A stretch of 64,000 bases of DNA from assembly GCA_965227035.1 (NCBI GenBank), contig OZ245724.1, forward strand, positions 806,001 to 870,000. Direction: 5' to 3'. The position numbers and the translations under genes are program-made. Of the stretch, positions 1 to 7,864 are shown in pieces (the stretch's first letter is position 1; each line of letters starts with the position of its first letter). The notes under the pieces are model-generated. The model saw only the letters and a list, made by a program, of their open reading frames with translations. It ran no database searches and was not told the origin of the DNA. The stretch comes from CBDDFQ01 sp965227035. Its GTDB lineage: Bacteria; Pseudomonadota; Gammaproteobacteria; Burkholderiales; Burkholderiaceae_C.

Positions 1-1
1 C

Positions 2-631
2 AGCAAGAACTACGGCGCGTGGGCGTTGCGGGGGTGGCTGATGGCGAGGCTGGCCGGGCTGGAGTTCACCGATAAGGTCATCTCGCCCGATGATCCGGCC
101 ATGAAGGCCGAGATGCTGTTGCTCTCGTCCTCGATGCTGGTTCCCTCGCTGAACCACAACGGCATCACCGTTTGGGACACGCTGGCCATTGGCGAATACC
201 TCAACGAAATCAAGCCGAAAGCGGGATTGCTGCCCGCCGACATGAAGGCGCGTGCGCATTGCCGCGCGGTCTGCGGCGAAATGCATTCCGGTTTTTCTGC
301 GATGCGCGGATCGCTTCCGATGAACATCAAGGGGCACTTCCCGTCGTTCAAGATCTGGTCGCGCGCGCAGGCCGATATCGACCGTGTCATCGCCATCTGG
401 AAGGATTGCCTCGCCGTGTATGGCGGCCCGTATCTCTTCGGCAAACAGCCCACCATGGCCGACGCGATGTACGCCCCGGTGGTGACCCGTTTCCTCACCT
501 ACGATGTGTCCATAGACAAGGTTTGCTCGGCGTACGCCAAGCGCATCATGGAGCTGCCCGCAATGCAGGAATGGGTGAACGCTGCGAAGACCGAGCCCGA
601 TGAAATCGACGAGCTCGACGCAGAGTTCTGA
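2..631 (+). CDS. Glutathione S-transferase family protein (5' truncated by window edge)
   Basis: The reading frame is open from the first bases, so the start lies outside the window; only a few residues should be missing, because the visible protein opens with SKNYGAWALRGW, like the N-terminal strand of GSTs that begin NKNYS-WSLRPW. A thioredoxin-like domain covers about residues 1-78, with the cis-proline segment VPSL and the glutathione-contacting WDTLAIGEYL segment. An all-helical C-terminal domain follows, with the usual late aspartate-containing helix (KQPTMADAMYAPV). About 209 residues are visible, normal for the family. Family assignment is secure; the substrate is unknown. Nothing suggests it is the zeta-class maleylpyruvate isomerase that the gentisate genes elsewhere in the window would need. 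Confidence 0.85.
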   Translation, partial: SKNYGAWALRGWLMARLAGLEFTDKVISPDDPAMKAEMLLLSSSMLVPSLNHNGITVWDTLAIGEYLNEIKPKAGLLPADMKARAHCRAVCGEMHSGFSAMRGSLPMNIKGHFPSFKIWSRAQADIDRVIAIWKDCLAVYGGPYLFGKQPTMADAMYAPVVTRFLTYDVSIDKVCSAYAKRIMELPAMQEWVNAAKTEPDEIDELDAEF

Positions 632-668
632 GTCGAAGGTTGAACGAAAAGACTTCAAGGCTTCCCGT

Positions 669-1097
669 TTATTTTTCCGGCCAGGGGGTCGGATCGGGGA
701 TCGGGCATACCGGATCGACATCGATCGATCCGAAATCTGCGGGTGACACGATCTCGAGATATTCCATGTCGGGTGAGTAATCGAACAGGAAGTGCTTGAT
801 GCCAGGGCGCTGGTGGACCACATCGCCAGCTTCGACCAGCGTCTCCTTGTCTTCGTACATGAACTTCGCCCAGCCCTTGAGCATGTAGACGATCTGGAAA
901 TCCGCTTCATGGCGGTGCCAGCCAGTGCCCTTTTCTGGTGCCAGATTGGCCTTCACCAGATGCGCGATGACTTTTCCGTTCGTCGCGTCGGCAACGCCGA
1001 GATCCCGGTAAAGAAAAAAATCACGCAGACCTCCGGAAACAAACTTCGTGTCCGCCGGTTTGACGTGGGAGAACTTGGTCGTGGTTCGATCGAGCAT
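669..1097 (-). CDS. Single-domain cupin protein
   Basis: This 142-residue protein has one cupin barrel. Motif 1 appears as the HRH pair in GTGWHRHEADFQIVYMLKG, although the usual metal-binding glutamate position looks replaced by glutamine. Motif 2 is GDVVHQRPGIKH, which supplies the third histidine. The ATG at 1097 is preferred over an upstream start at 1139 because a GAGGAGAGG ribosome-binding site lies a few bases before it. There is no signal peptide, so it should be cytoplasmic. It lies convergent with the GST-like gene and divergent from aroC. Such small cupins may be enzymes or ligand-binding proteins; no specific function can be assigned. Confidence 0.8.
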   Translation of the reverse strand: MLDRTTTKFSHVKPADTKFVSGGLRDFFLYRDLGVADATNGKVIAHLVKANLAPEKGTGWHRHEADFQIVYMLKGWAKFMYEDKETLVEAGDVVHQRPGIKHFLFDYSPDMEYLEIVSPADFGSIDVDPVCPIPDPTPWPEK

Positions 1098-1240
1098 GGG
1101 GCCTCTCCTCTGTTCAACATGAATGCTGCACTGCAACACAGGCTAGCACAAAGTTTTCCAAAACACACCTCCGCAGGTCGGCTGAATCGGGGCTTGGCAG
1201 CGTGCAATTTGCGGTTCGGTGTGTCGGGGATAATCAGGCC

Positions 1241-2308
1241 ATGAGCGGCAACACCTTCGGACATCTCTTCGCAGTCACCAACTTCGGCGAATCGCACGGC
1301 CCAGCGGTCGGATGCGTCATCGACGGCTGCCCTCCCGGCATGGAATTGAGCGAGGCCGATATCCAGCCCGATCTGGATAGGCGTCGCCCCGGAACCAGCC
1401 GCTTCGTGACCCAGCGCAACGAGCCCGATGCCGTGGAAATTTTGAGCGGCGTGTACGAAGGAAAAACCACCGGCACGCCCATCTGCCTGCTCATCAAGAA
1501 CACCGACCAGCGCAGCAAGGACTACGGAAACATCCTTCAGACCTTCCGCCCCGGTCACGCCGACTACACCTACTTCAAGAAATACGGCATCCGCGATCCT
1601 CGCGGTGGCGGTCGTTCATCGGCGCGACTGACAGCGCCCATGGTGGCTGCGGGCGCAGTCGCCAAGAAGTGGCTCAAGGCGAAATTCGACATGCAGTTTC
1701 GCGGGCACATGACACAGGTCGGAGACATCGCGATTCCCTTCGAGTCGTGGGATCACGTGCCGAACAACGCGTTCTTCGCGCCCATTGCGGACACCTCGCA
1801 TCTCGAGGCTTACCTCGACACGTTGCGCAAGGCAGGAGACTCCTGCGGTGCGCGTCTCCGAGTCACTGCCACGAACATGCCGGTGGGTCTCGGCCAACCG
1901 CTGTTCGACAAACTCGATGCAGACATCGCGTACGCCATGATGGGCATCAACGCAGTGAAGGGCGTCGAAATCGGCGCCGGCTTCGCTAGCGTCACCGCGC
2001 ATGGCATCACGCACGGCGACTCGCTCACGCCGCAAGGATTCACCACCAACAACGCGGGCGGTGTGCTTGGTGGAATCAGCACCGGGCAAGACCTGGAAGT
2101 GTCTATCGCAGTAAAGCCCACCAGCTCGATCATCACGCCGCGTCAATCGATCGATGTAGATGGCAATCCGGTGGAGGTGGTCACCAAGGGTCGACACGAT
2201 CCCTGCGTGGGGCTCAGAGCCACGCCGATTGCAGAGGCGATGCTGGCGCTGGTGGTGATGGAGCATGCTCTGGCGCATCGGGCGCAGTGCGGGGAATTCG
2301 GCGCCTGA
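1241..2308 (+). CDS. aroC: Chorismate synthase
   Basis: Converts 5-enolpyruvylshikimate-3-phosphate to chorismate using reduced FMN, the last step of the shikimate pathway. The 355-residue protein has full family length and shows the known signatures: FGESHGPAVG near the N-terminus, RRPGTSRF, GRSSARLTAPMVAAGAVAK in the middle and GRHDPCVGLRATPIAEAM near the C-terminus. Start at 1241 (MSGNTFGHLF) is the conserved start; the upstream in-frame ATG at 1202 would add an unconserved extension. It is probably monocistronic: a long hairpin and then an AT-rich retron-like insert follow directly. Confidence 0.97.
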   Translation: MSGNTFGHLFAVTNFGESHGPAVGCVIDGCPPGMELSEADIQPDLDRRRPGTSRFVTQRNEPDAVEILSGVYEGKTTGTPICLLIKNTDQRSKDYGNILQTFRPGHADYTYFKKYGIRDPRGGGRSSARLTAPMVAAGAVAKKWLKAKFDMQFRGHMTQVGDIAIPFESWDHVPNNAFFAPIADTSHLEAYLDTLRKAGDSCGARLRVTATNMPVGLGQPLFDKLDADIAYAMMGINAVKGVEIGAGFASVTAHGITHGDSLTPQGFTTNNAGGVLGGISTGQDLEVSIAVKPTSSIITPRQSIDVDGNPVEVVTKGRHDPCVGLRATPIAEAMLALVVMEHALAHRAQCGEFGA

Positions 2309-2340
2309 TTTTTTAGTTAAATCAAACGTCGTTCATATCG

Positions 2341-2371
2341 AATCAGATTTCGCTAAGACGAAACTCTGATT
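2341..2371 (+). terminator. Hairpin after aroC, possible terminator
   Basis: A 12-bp stem with one bulged C: AATCAGA-TTTCG (2341-2352) pairs with CGAAA-C-TCTGATT (2359-2371) around a 6-base loop. It starts 33 bases after the aroC stop codon. No long T-run follows on the plus strand, so it could end aroC transcription only weakly, or belong to the 5' flank of the retron. Confidence 0.4.
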
Positions 2372-2398
2372 TCGTCGGGAAATGCCGAAGAGAAGTCC

Positions 2399-2404
2399 CA
2401 TAAT
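2399..2404 (+). promoter_or_regulatory. Possible -10 element of the retron promoter
   Basis: CATAAT matches five of six bases of the sigma-70 -10 consensus. It would place the transcript start around 2410-2411, exactly where the left arm (a1) of the msr-msd RNA begins. No good -35 is visible 16-18 bases upstream, so the call rests on position and one hexamer. Confidence 0.3.
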
Positions 2405-2410
2405 GATCGA

Positions 2411-2540
2411 GGGACCGCAGACAGATTTTTTGTCGTGCTTCGCGACATGTGACAACAACGTTAGCGGGATTGCCTCTACGTTATCTTCGCAATTGACCTT
2501 GCCGTAGCTTATAGCTTTGCGTAGGAGTGTCTGAGGTCCC
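2411..2540 (+). ncRNA. Retron msr-msd RNA locus (template for msDNA)
   Basis: The sequence shows a long-range inverted repeat: GGGACCGCAGACA (a1, 2411-2423) pairs with TGTCTGAGGTCCC (a2, 2528-2540) at 12 of 13 positions. Such a1/a2 arms enclose msr-msd in known retrons and lie just upstream of the RT gene on the same strand, as here. Right after a1 comes G2424 in the context AGATTT, the expected place for the branching guanosine. Then follows a 7-bp hairpin (2431-2437 with 2441-2447, loop CTT), as in an msr region. The msd part has a stem of CTCTACG (2474-2480) with CGTAGGAG (2520-2527, one bulged G). From memory the layout resembles retron Ec67, including an AGGAGTG-CTG segment before a2. 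Exact msr/msd limits and the branch point are inferred. Confidence 0.8.
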
Positions 2541-2560
2541 ACCTTATTCACAGGTGGCAA

Positions 2561-3973
2561 ATGACGGCTTTAGAAAGACTTAAAGAGTGCAATTCTCTGG
2601 GCGATGTAGCTAAGTTGTTGTCATACACGCCTAGAGCATTCGCGTATTTGGTACGAATAAAGCCGACTCAGAATAAATATAAACAATTTACTATTCCAAA
2701 GAAGTCCGGGGGTACGCGAACAATCAACGCTCCATCTCCGGACTTAAAGCTCCTGCAATCTCGGCTCTCGGAAATGTTGCAAGATTGTTGGGAGGAGATT
2801 AGTGGTTCTCAGAAGTTGACTCGATCAATTGCTCATGGGTTTGTGCGTGGCCATTCAATTCTCTCGAATGCACAACAGCACAAGAACCGGCAGTTCGTTT
2901 TCAACATAGATCTCGAAGATTTTTTTGGTTCAGTGAATTTTGGCCGAGTACGCGGCTTCTTTATTTCCAATAGAGAATTTGCATTGTCTGAACCAGTCGC
3001 GACCATATTGGCGCAGATTGCATGCCATCAAAACTCATTGCCGCAAGGAAGTCCCTGCTCGCCTGTAATCTCTAATTTGATTGGTCATATTCTTGACATC
3101 CGACTTGTTTCGCTAGCTAGAGAAAATGGATGTACCTATACAAGGTATGCCGATGACTTAACTTTTTCGACTAACAAGCGCGCGTTCCCGTCGCAGATCG
3201 CAAAGCTAAATGAGGGAAGAGAGCACGAGTGGATTCCTTCTGAAAAGCTTACGCAACTGATTGTGCGATCTGGCTTTCGAATTAACCCTCAAAAAACGCG
3301 AATGCAATATCGCGATTCGCGTCAAGAAGTGACGGGCCTTGTGGTCAACAAAAAAGTAAATGTCCCTGTTGATTATCGACGCGTCGTTCGCGCAATGTCG
3401 GACACATATTTCAAGACGGGGAGTTTTTTCACACTTCAACCGGGTATCGGCGGCGCAATGACAAAAGTAGCAGGTACCCCCAATGAGTTAAATGGCAGAT
3501 TAAACTTTATCAATTCAGTAGATCTGTACAACGCCGAACGAAATAAGGAATTCGCACTAGCGCTGAGTTCAAAAGAACGCACCTATAAAAGATTTCTGTA
3601 TTTTGAAAATTTTTTTTGCGCGGAAAAACCGGTAATTGTCTGCGAAGGAAAAACCGACTACATCTATCTGCGATCTGCATTGCGCCGACTTGCTGACCAG
3701 TATCCGCGATTGGCCACAGCCGATCCAGACGGCGTGATTGAGTTAGGTGTGCGACTTTATAAATACGACAAAACGAATTCAGGTCGAATATTAGGAATAC
3801 GAGGCGGCACGGCCGACCTATGCACGTTCATGCGAAATTATTTTCGCGAATGCGTAACATTCAACACGGTCTTGCGCAGAAGTCCGGTTCTGATTTTGGT
3901 TGATAACGACGATGGGAGTAATACGGTGTTCAACACAATTAAAGGACCTGCGAAAAGGAGAGAGGCCAGATAA
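2561..3973 (+). CDS. Retron reverse transcriptase with C-terminal TOPRIM domain (frame interrupted)
   Basis: Makes msDNA by reverse transcribing the upstream msr-msd RNA. RT domain at about residues 1-300: catalytic Asp in NIDLEDFF (D117), LPQGSPCSP (160-168), YADD (196-199), plus the retron hallmarks NAQQH (103-107) and VTGLVVN (257-263). A TOPRIM domain starts near 355 with VCEGKTD (E362) and reaches DNDDG (448-452), then the frame runs into TAA at 3971. The missing C-terminal part lies in the +1 frame up to 4286; joined, the protein would be about 574 residues, close to the roughly 586 I recall for the Ec67 RT of the same architecture. A Shine-Dalgarno AGGTGG lies at 2552-2557. Codon use is AT-rich against its neighbours, suggesting transfer. 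Known RT-TOPRIM retrons are antiphage systems; that role here is inference. Confidence 0.88.
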   Translation: MTALERLKECNSLGDVAKLLSYTPRAFAYLVRIKPTQNKYKQFTIPKKSGGTRTINAPSPDLKLLQSRLSEMLQDCWEEISGSQKLTRSIAHGFVRGHSILSNAQQHKNRQFVFNIDLEDFFGSVNFGRVRGFFISNREFALSEPVATILAQIACHQNSLPQGSPCSPVISNLIGHILDIRLVSLARENGCTYTRYADDLTFSTNKRAFPSQIAKLNEGREHEWIPSEKLTQLIVRSGFRINPQKTRMQYRDSRQEVTGLVVNKKVNVPVDYRRVVRAMSDTYFKTGSFFTLQPGIGGAMTKVAGTPNELNGRLNFINSVDLYNAERNKEFALALSSKERTYKRFLYFENFFCAEKPVIVCEGKTDYIYLRSALRRLADQYPRLATADPDGVIELGVRLYKYDKTNSGRILGIRGGTADLCTFMRNYFRECVTFNTVLRRSPVLILVDNDDGSNTVFNTIKGPAKRREAR

Positions 3974-4286
3974 GAACGCTGATTTCCATTACGTAGGACA
4001 CAACCTGTACGTTATCTCGACACCACTTACGGAAGCGGGTGGAAAAAGTTGCATCGAGGATTTTTTTACGCCAGAGACGAGAGAAAGACTCTTGCTAAAT
4101 CGGGTCTTCCATCCCTCCTCGGAAGGATTCGATTCGCGAATTCATTACTCTAAAAACGAGTTTGCTGAAGATGTTGTGAGAGCTGGTGAAGCGCAAATTA
4201 ACTTTACGGGGTTCCGCCCTATTCTCGACAGAATTCAGGCAGTAATTGACTGCGAGAGTCATGTCGTTCGCCTTGCGCCTGCTTGA
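3957..4286 (+). pseudogene. Out-of-frame C-terminal part of the retron RT-TOPRIM gene
   Basis: Read one frame on (+1), the sequence after the interruption gives DKNADFHYVGHNLYVISTP, then GKSCIEDFF and a further 70 or so residues to a TGA at 4284-4286. This continues the TOPRIM domain directly from the DNDDG motif encoded at about 3902-3916 in the other frame. A single extra base in the AAAA run at 3953-3956 explains the break: with one A fewer the product reads GPAKGERPDKNADFHY without a stop. There is no plausible independent start or ribosome-binding site for this segment. It could be a true mutation, an assembly or sequencing error, or, less likely, a programmed +1 shift, since a purine-rich AAGGAGAGAGG precedes the stop. 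Confidence 0.75.
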
Positions 4287-4426
4287 GGGAGAGGTTTGCG
4301 AGCCTCATGAGAAATATCTCTGAAGCCTGCACTGGGAAGGTTCGACGTACACCGCTTTCCAAATTGCGCGGGTAAATGCACTGAGGAAATTTTGTCTTGG
4401 TCAATTTGTTGCACTAACGATTGTTT

Positions 4427-5314
4427 TCAATCGGACGCGACCGCAGTTAGTTTTCGCAGCGGATTAAACCCCGTCACCAACCCCATAGCCACCAACACCA
4501 ACCCCGCTCCAAACACCATCCCCAGTCCCAACGGCTCATTCAAAAACAGCCATCCCCAGGTCACCCCGAACATTGGGATGATGAACAGCGAACTCATCAT
4601 CGCGACCGGCGATACCTTCGACAGAATTCGCAGGTTCACCCAATAGGCCAGACCCGACGTCACGATCCCCATGACCATTACCGCTGCCATCGCGGCAGGC
4701 GTGAATTGTGTTCTGGGCCAGGTGATAGCTGCGCCGGGCAGCAGAAATGGCAACGAGAAAAGATGGATGCCGAATGCGATCGATAGCGGGCTGATTCGGG
4801 TGGTGGCGCGCTTCATGAATGGCGACGACAAGCCGACCGATGCGCCCGCGCCGACCGCCAGAAAGGCGGCCGCGATGACTTGCGGTGTCGGCGTCACAGG
4901 CCCCAGATGCACGATGAGTGCGACGCCGACGAATCCCAGAATGCAGCCGGCGACGATGCGCGGCGACAGCTTGTCTTCCTTGAGCCAGACTGATGCCAGC
5001 ACCGAGAACGGCACCGCGAGCGTGTTGAGCAATGCGATGTATCCGGCTGGCAGGTTCATCGCCGACCAGGAGTACAGGACGAAGGGCAGGGTGACCGCGA
5101 AGATGCCGAGTACCGCGAGTTCTTTCATGTCCTTCATGGGCCAGCGTTCGCGAGCGAATGCGAGGATCACGCACAGCGTGACCGTGGCGAAGGCGACTCG
5201 CAGCAAGGCGACCATGTTCGGGCCCATGATCGGCGCGGTGATGCGGATTAGTACGAAAGACGTGCCCCAGAGGGCCGACAGCATCAGGAGCTGGAGGAAG
5301 TAACGGGTTTTCAC
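4427..5314 (-). CDS. DMT-superfamily (EamA) permease
   Basis: A 295-residue inner-membrane protein with about ten hydrophobic segments in two EamA repeats (roughly residues 5-130 and 145-280). Typical pieces are LSALWGTSFVLIRI at the N-terminus and the paired LNEPLGLGMVFGAGLVLVAMG segment near the C-terminus. The only start giving the normal family length is a GTG at 5314 (MKTRYFLQLLML); the open frame continues upstream but without transporter-like sequence. It is divergent from pcaB, with about 125 bases between the starts, so it may export or import a metabolite of that pathway. The substrate is unknown. Confidence 0.85.
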   Translation of the reverse strand: MKTRYFLQLLMLSALWGTSFVLIRITAPIMGPNMVALLRVAFATVTLCVILAFARERWPMKDMKELAVLGIFAVTLPFVLYSWSAMNLPAGYIALLNTLAVPFSVLASVWLKEDKLSPRIVAGCILGFVGVALIVHLGPVTPTPQVIAAAFLAVGAGASVGLSSPFMKRATTRISPLSIAFGIHLFSLPFLLPGAAITWPRTQFTPAAMAAVMVMGIVTSGLAYWVNLRILSKVSPVAMMSSLFIIPMFGVTWGWLFLNEPLGLGMVFGAGLVLVAMGLVTGFNPLRKLTAVASD

Positions 5315-5440
5315 CGGAGCGATTGTGCTGGAAGCTGATCGACAGCGCAGGGGTGGGAGCAGGAGCAGCCAGCCCGTGGCTCGAACCTTCACAAACCGGG
5401 AGCATGATAAAAACGCCCTTCCACCGGTTGGAGATATTTT

Positions 5441-6640
5441 TTGAGCATTTTCGAAAGTTTCCTCTCGACAAGCGAAATGATCGACGCGTTCGGTCCGCGC
5501 AGCTTTGTCGACGCCATGCTTCGATTCGAAGCGGCGCTTGCTCGCGCCGAAGCGGCGGTCGGGTTGATCCCGGACAACGCCGCGAAAATCATCGTTGGCC
5601 AATGTGCCGTAGACACCTACGACATCGAATCTATCGTCAAAGCCAGCGGTAACGCCGGCAGCGTCGCAATCCCGTTGATCGCGGCCTTGCGCGAGAAAGT
5701 TCGCGCGGTCGACGAAGGCGCGGCTAAGTACGTGCATGTCGGAAGCACCAGCCAGGACGTGATCGATACTGCGTCGGCCATGATCACCCGCCGGGCGCTC
5801 GGCATGATCCACGCCGACGTCATCACATGCGTTCACGCCTTGGTCGATCTCGGTCAAGCTCACATCGAAACGCCCATGTTGGCCCGCACGCTGATGCAGC
5901 CTGCGTCCATTACCAGTTTCGGATTGAAGTGCGCCGGTTGGGCGGCGCCGCTTGCACGCAGTCTTGCCCGCCAGGACGAACTCGAGCATCACGCCTTGCG
6001 GGTTCAGCTTGGCGGCGCGGCCGGCACTCAAGGCCAGCTCAAAGGCAAGGGCGCCGAAGTGGCGCGCCTCATGGCTGAAGAACTCGACTTGCTCGCGCCT
6101 ACCTACACATGGCACACGCAACGCGACGACTGGGTCGCGCTCGGCTGCGAAATCGGGGTGATGGTGGGTAGTCTGGGCAAGATCGCGCGAGACATTTCCT
6201 TGCTTGGGCAATACGAACTGGGAGAAGTGTCCGAGCCCTCTGAAGCAGGTCGCGGCGGATCGTCCGCGATGCCTCACAAGAAAAATCCGGTTGCGTCGAT
6301 GGTGGCGATTGCAGCAGCGGTTCGTGCGCCCCAGCGCGTGGCTGCGCTTCTTGCCGCCATGCCTCAGGAAAACGAACGTTCGCTGGGTCTGTGGCAGGCG
6401 GAGCTTGCCGAGTGGCCCGAGTTGTTGATGTCGGCGCACGGCAGCGCTCATGCGCTCGCATCGGCGCTTCAGGGCTTGCAAGTTAACGTGATCAGAATGT
6501 CCGACAACATTCAAAAACTGCGTGCGGATTTGCCGCAGCAGGCCGCCAACGAATGGTTCGATCCGGCGATGGCTGCACATGCAGGAAATTTGGCGCGTGA
6601 ACAGTTAAAAGGTCTGGTCGAGCTGCGGCTCGTTCAGTGA
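5441..6640 (+). CDS. pcaB: 3-carboxy-cis,cis-muconate cycloisomerase
   Basis: Lactonises 3-carboxy-cis,cis-muconate to 4-carboxymuconolactone in the protocatechuate branch of the beta-ketoadipate pathway. It belongs to the fumarase/aspartase superfamily: the signature loop GGSSAMPHKKNP is present near residue 280, preceded by the HVGSTSQDVIDTA segment of the active site. The protein starts at a TTG with GGAGA about eight bases upstream; this start retains the expected N-terminal helix before DAMLRFEAALARAEA. It heads a compact operon pcaB-pcaC-pcaD-aroQ. Its 399 residues fit the family. PcaGH, which make its substrate, are not in the window. Confidence 0.92.
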   Translation: MSIFESFLSTSEMIDAFGPRSFVDAMLRFEAALARAEAAVGLIPDNAAKIIVGQCAVDTYDIESIVKASGNAGSVAIPLIAALREKVRAVDEGAAKYVHVGSTSQDVIDTASAMITRRALGMIHADVITCVHALVDLGQAHIETPMLARTLMQPASITSFGLKCAGWAAPLARSLARQDELEHHALRVQLGGAAGTQGQLKGKGAEVARLMAEELDLLAPTYTWHTQRDDWVALGCEIGVMVGSLGKIARDISLLGQYELGEVSEPSEAGRGGSSAMPHKKNPVASMVAIAAAVRAPQRVAALLAAMPQENERSLGLWQAELAEWPELLMSAHGSAHALASALQGLQVNVIRMSDNIQKLRADLPQQAANEWFDPAMAAHAGNLAREQLKGLVELRLVQ

Positions 6641-6665
6641 CCCACAAATATTCGGAGAAAAGACA

Positions 6666-7082
6666 ATGAGCGATTTCGAGTCAGGCAGTAAAAACCGCCG
6701 CCGCGTTTTAGGCGACGCATGGGTCGACAAATCCAAGTCGAACACCAACGCGTTCAACGAAGATTTCCTCGACCTGATCACGCGCCATGCGTGGAACGAT
6801 ATCTGGGGACGTCCAGCACTTGGCGACAAGACGCGTCGCTTCATGGTGCTTTCGATGTTGATCGGCACCAGGAGCTTCGAAGAGTTCGCATTGCATGCAC
6901 GCGCCGCGCTCGATGGGCCTCCGGAATCGCGATTGACTATCGACGAACTCAAGGAAGTGATCCTGATGTCGGCGATCTATTGCGGCGTGCCTGCTGCGAA
7001 TCATGCGAACGGAATCGCGACCAACATCGTTCGAGAACTTGGCCTGATGCCCGACTCATCAACCGACAAGAAACCGACATGA
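6666..7082 (+). CDS. pcaC: 4-carboxymuconolactone decarboxylase
   Basis: Decarboxylates 4-carboxymuconolactone to beta-ketoadipate enol-lactone. The 138-residue protein has the AhpD-like carboxymuconolactone decarboxylase fold; the motif ELKEVILMSAIYCGVPAANHA, with its Glu, Cys and His, occupies about residues 100-120. It starts 26 bases after pcaB with a CGGAGAAAAG ribosome-binding region, and its TGA overlaps the pcaD start as ATGA, showing translational coupling. It stands alone rather than fused to PcaD as the PcaL form found in some bacteria. Confidence 0.93.
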   Translation: MSDFESGSKNRRRVLGDAWVDKSKSNTNAFNEDFLDLITRHAWNDIWGRPALGDKTRRFMVLSMLIGTRSFEEFALHARAALDGPPESRLTIDELKEVILMSAIYCGVPAANHANGIATNIVRELGLMPDSSTDKKPT

Positions 7083-7864
7083 CTCCAGTACTTCCGCACG
7101 CTCTGCATCTCCACCAACTCAGCGAGGGCAACGGGCCCGCCGTGGTTCTGAGTCACGCCCTCGGTGCCGACATGTCCATGTGGGACGGCGTGGTGCCGCT
7201 GCTCATGGACGAATACACCGTGTTCCGCTACGACGCCCGCGGTCACGGCCAATCGGATGCGCCGCCCGGCCCCTACACCATGGAAATGCTTGCAGACGAT
7301 GCGGCAGCCTTGATCCAGCGCGAGCTTGTCGGGCCTGTGCATTTCGTGGGGTTGTCGATGGGCGGCATGACCGGTCAAGCGCTGGCTGCGAAGTACCCTG
7401 AACTCGTCAAGACATTGACCATCGCCAACTCGAGCAGCTACTACGACGCCGACGCTCGCCGCATGTGGCAAGCCCGAGTCGACACCGTGTTGGACAAAGG
7501 CGTTCCGGCAATTGGCGAAGGCGCCATGGTTCGTTGGTTCACGCCGGAGTTTCGGGCTGATTTTCCTGCTCCGGTCGCGCGATTGCGTGCGGGTCTGGAA
7601 GGTACCGATGCCAAGGCCTACGCGGCCGCTTGCGGCGCAGTGGGCAACATCGATTTCCGGGAATCGAACAAAACAATCACATGCCCTACGCAGGTTATCG
7701 GCGGTACTCGCGATGAAGCGACTCCGATGGACATGTCTGAGCAGATCAGGCGCGAAATTCCTGGGGCGCAGCTGTACACGATCGATGCGGCCCATTTGAG
7801 CGCGGTCGAGCAGCCTGCAGAGTTTGCTCGGTTGGTGGTTGAATTCTTGCGAAAGAATGCATGA
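7079..7864 (+). CDS. pcaD: 3-oxoadipate enol-lactonase
   Basis: Alpha/beta hydrolase of 261 residues that hydrolyses beta-ketoadipate enol-lactone to beta-ketoadipate. The nucleophile elbow is GLSMGG (Ser93), the lid region follows, and the catalytic histidine is in AAHLSAVEQP near the C-terminus. The start at 7079 overlaps the pcaC stop (ATGA); a long open frame upstream of it is only an artefact of reading through pcaC. Its TGA in turn overlaps the aroQ start. The CoA-transferase step that would follow is possibly supplied by the gene pair at 21.5-22.9 kb. Confidence 0.92.
   Translation: MTPVLPHALHLHQLSEGNGPAVVLSHALGADMSMWDGVVPLLMDEYTVFRYDARGHGQSDAPPGPYTMEMLADDAAALIQRELVGPVHFVGLSMGGMTGQALAAKYPELVKTLTIANSSSYYDADARRMWQARVDTVLDKGVPAIGEGAMVRWFTPEFRADFPAPVARLRAGLEGTDAKAYAAACGAVGNIDFRESNKTITCPTQVIGGTRDEATPMDMSEQIRREIPGAQLYTIDAAHLSAVEQPAEFARLVVEFLRKNA

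Noticed and set aside
3968..3975. Programmed +1 frameshift at AGA TAA in the retron RT gene
   Set aside because: A Shine-Dalgarno-like run precedes it, but the AGA tRNA would re-pair poorly with GAT after the shift. A one-base insertion in the A run is simpler, so it is kept only as an alternative.
2309..4426. Target-site duplication, integrase or transposase flanking the retron
   Set aside because: I looked for direct repeats at both edges and for recombinase genes and saw none; the mode of insertion stays open.
5315..6580. N-terminal extension of the DMT permease frame over pcaB
   Set aside because: The open frame continues for about 420 codons upstream of the permease, but that part is antisense to pcaB and not transporter-like. 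The GTG at 5314 gives the normal family length.
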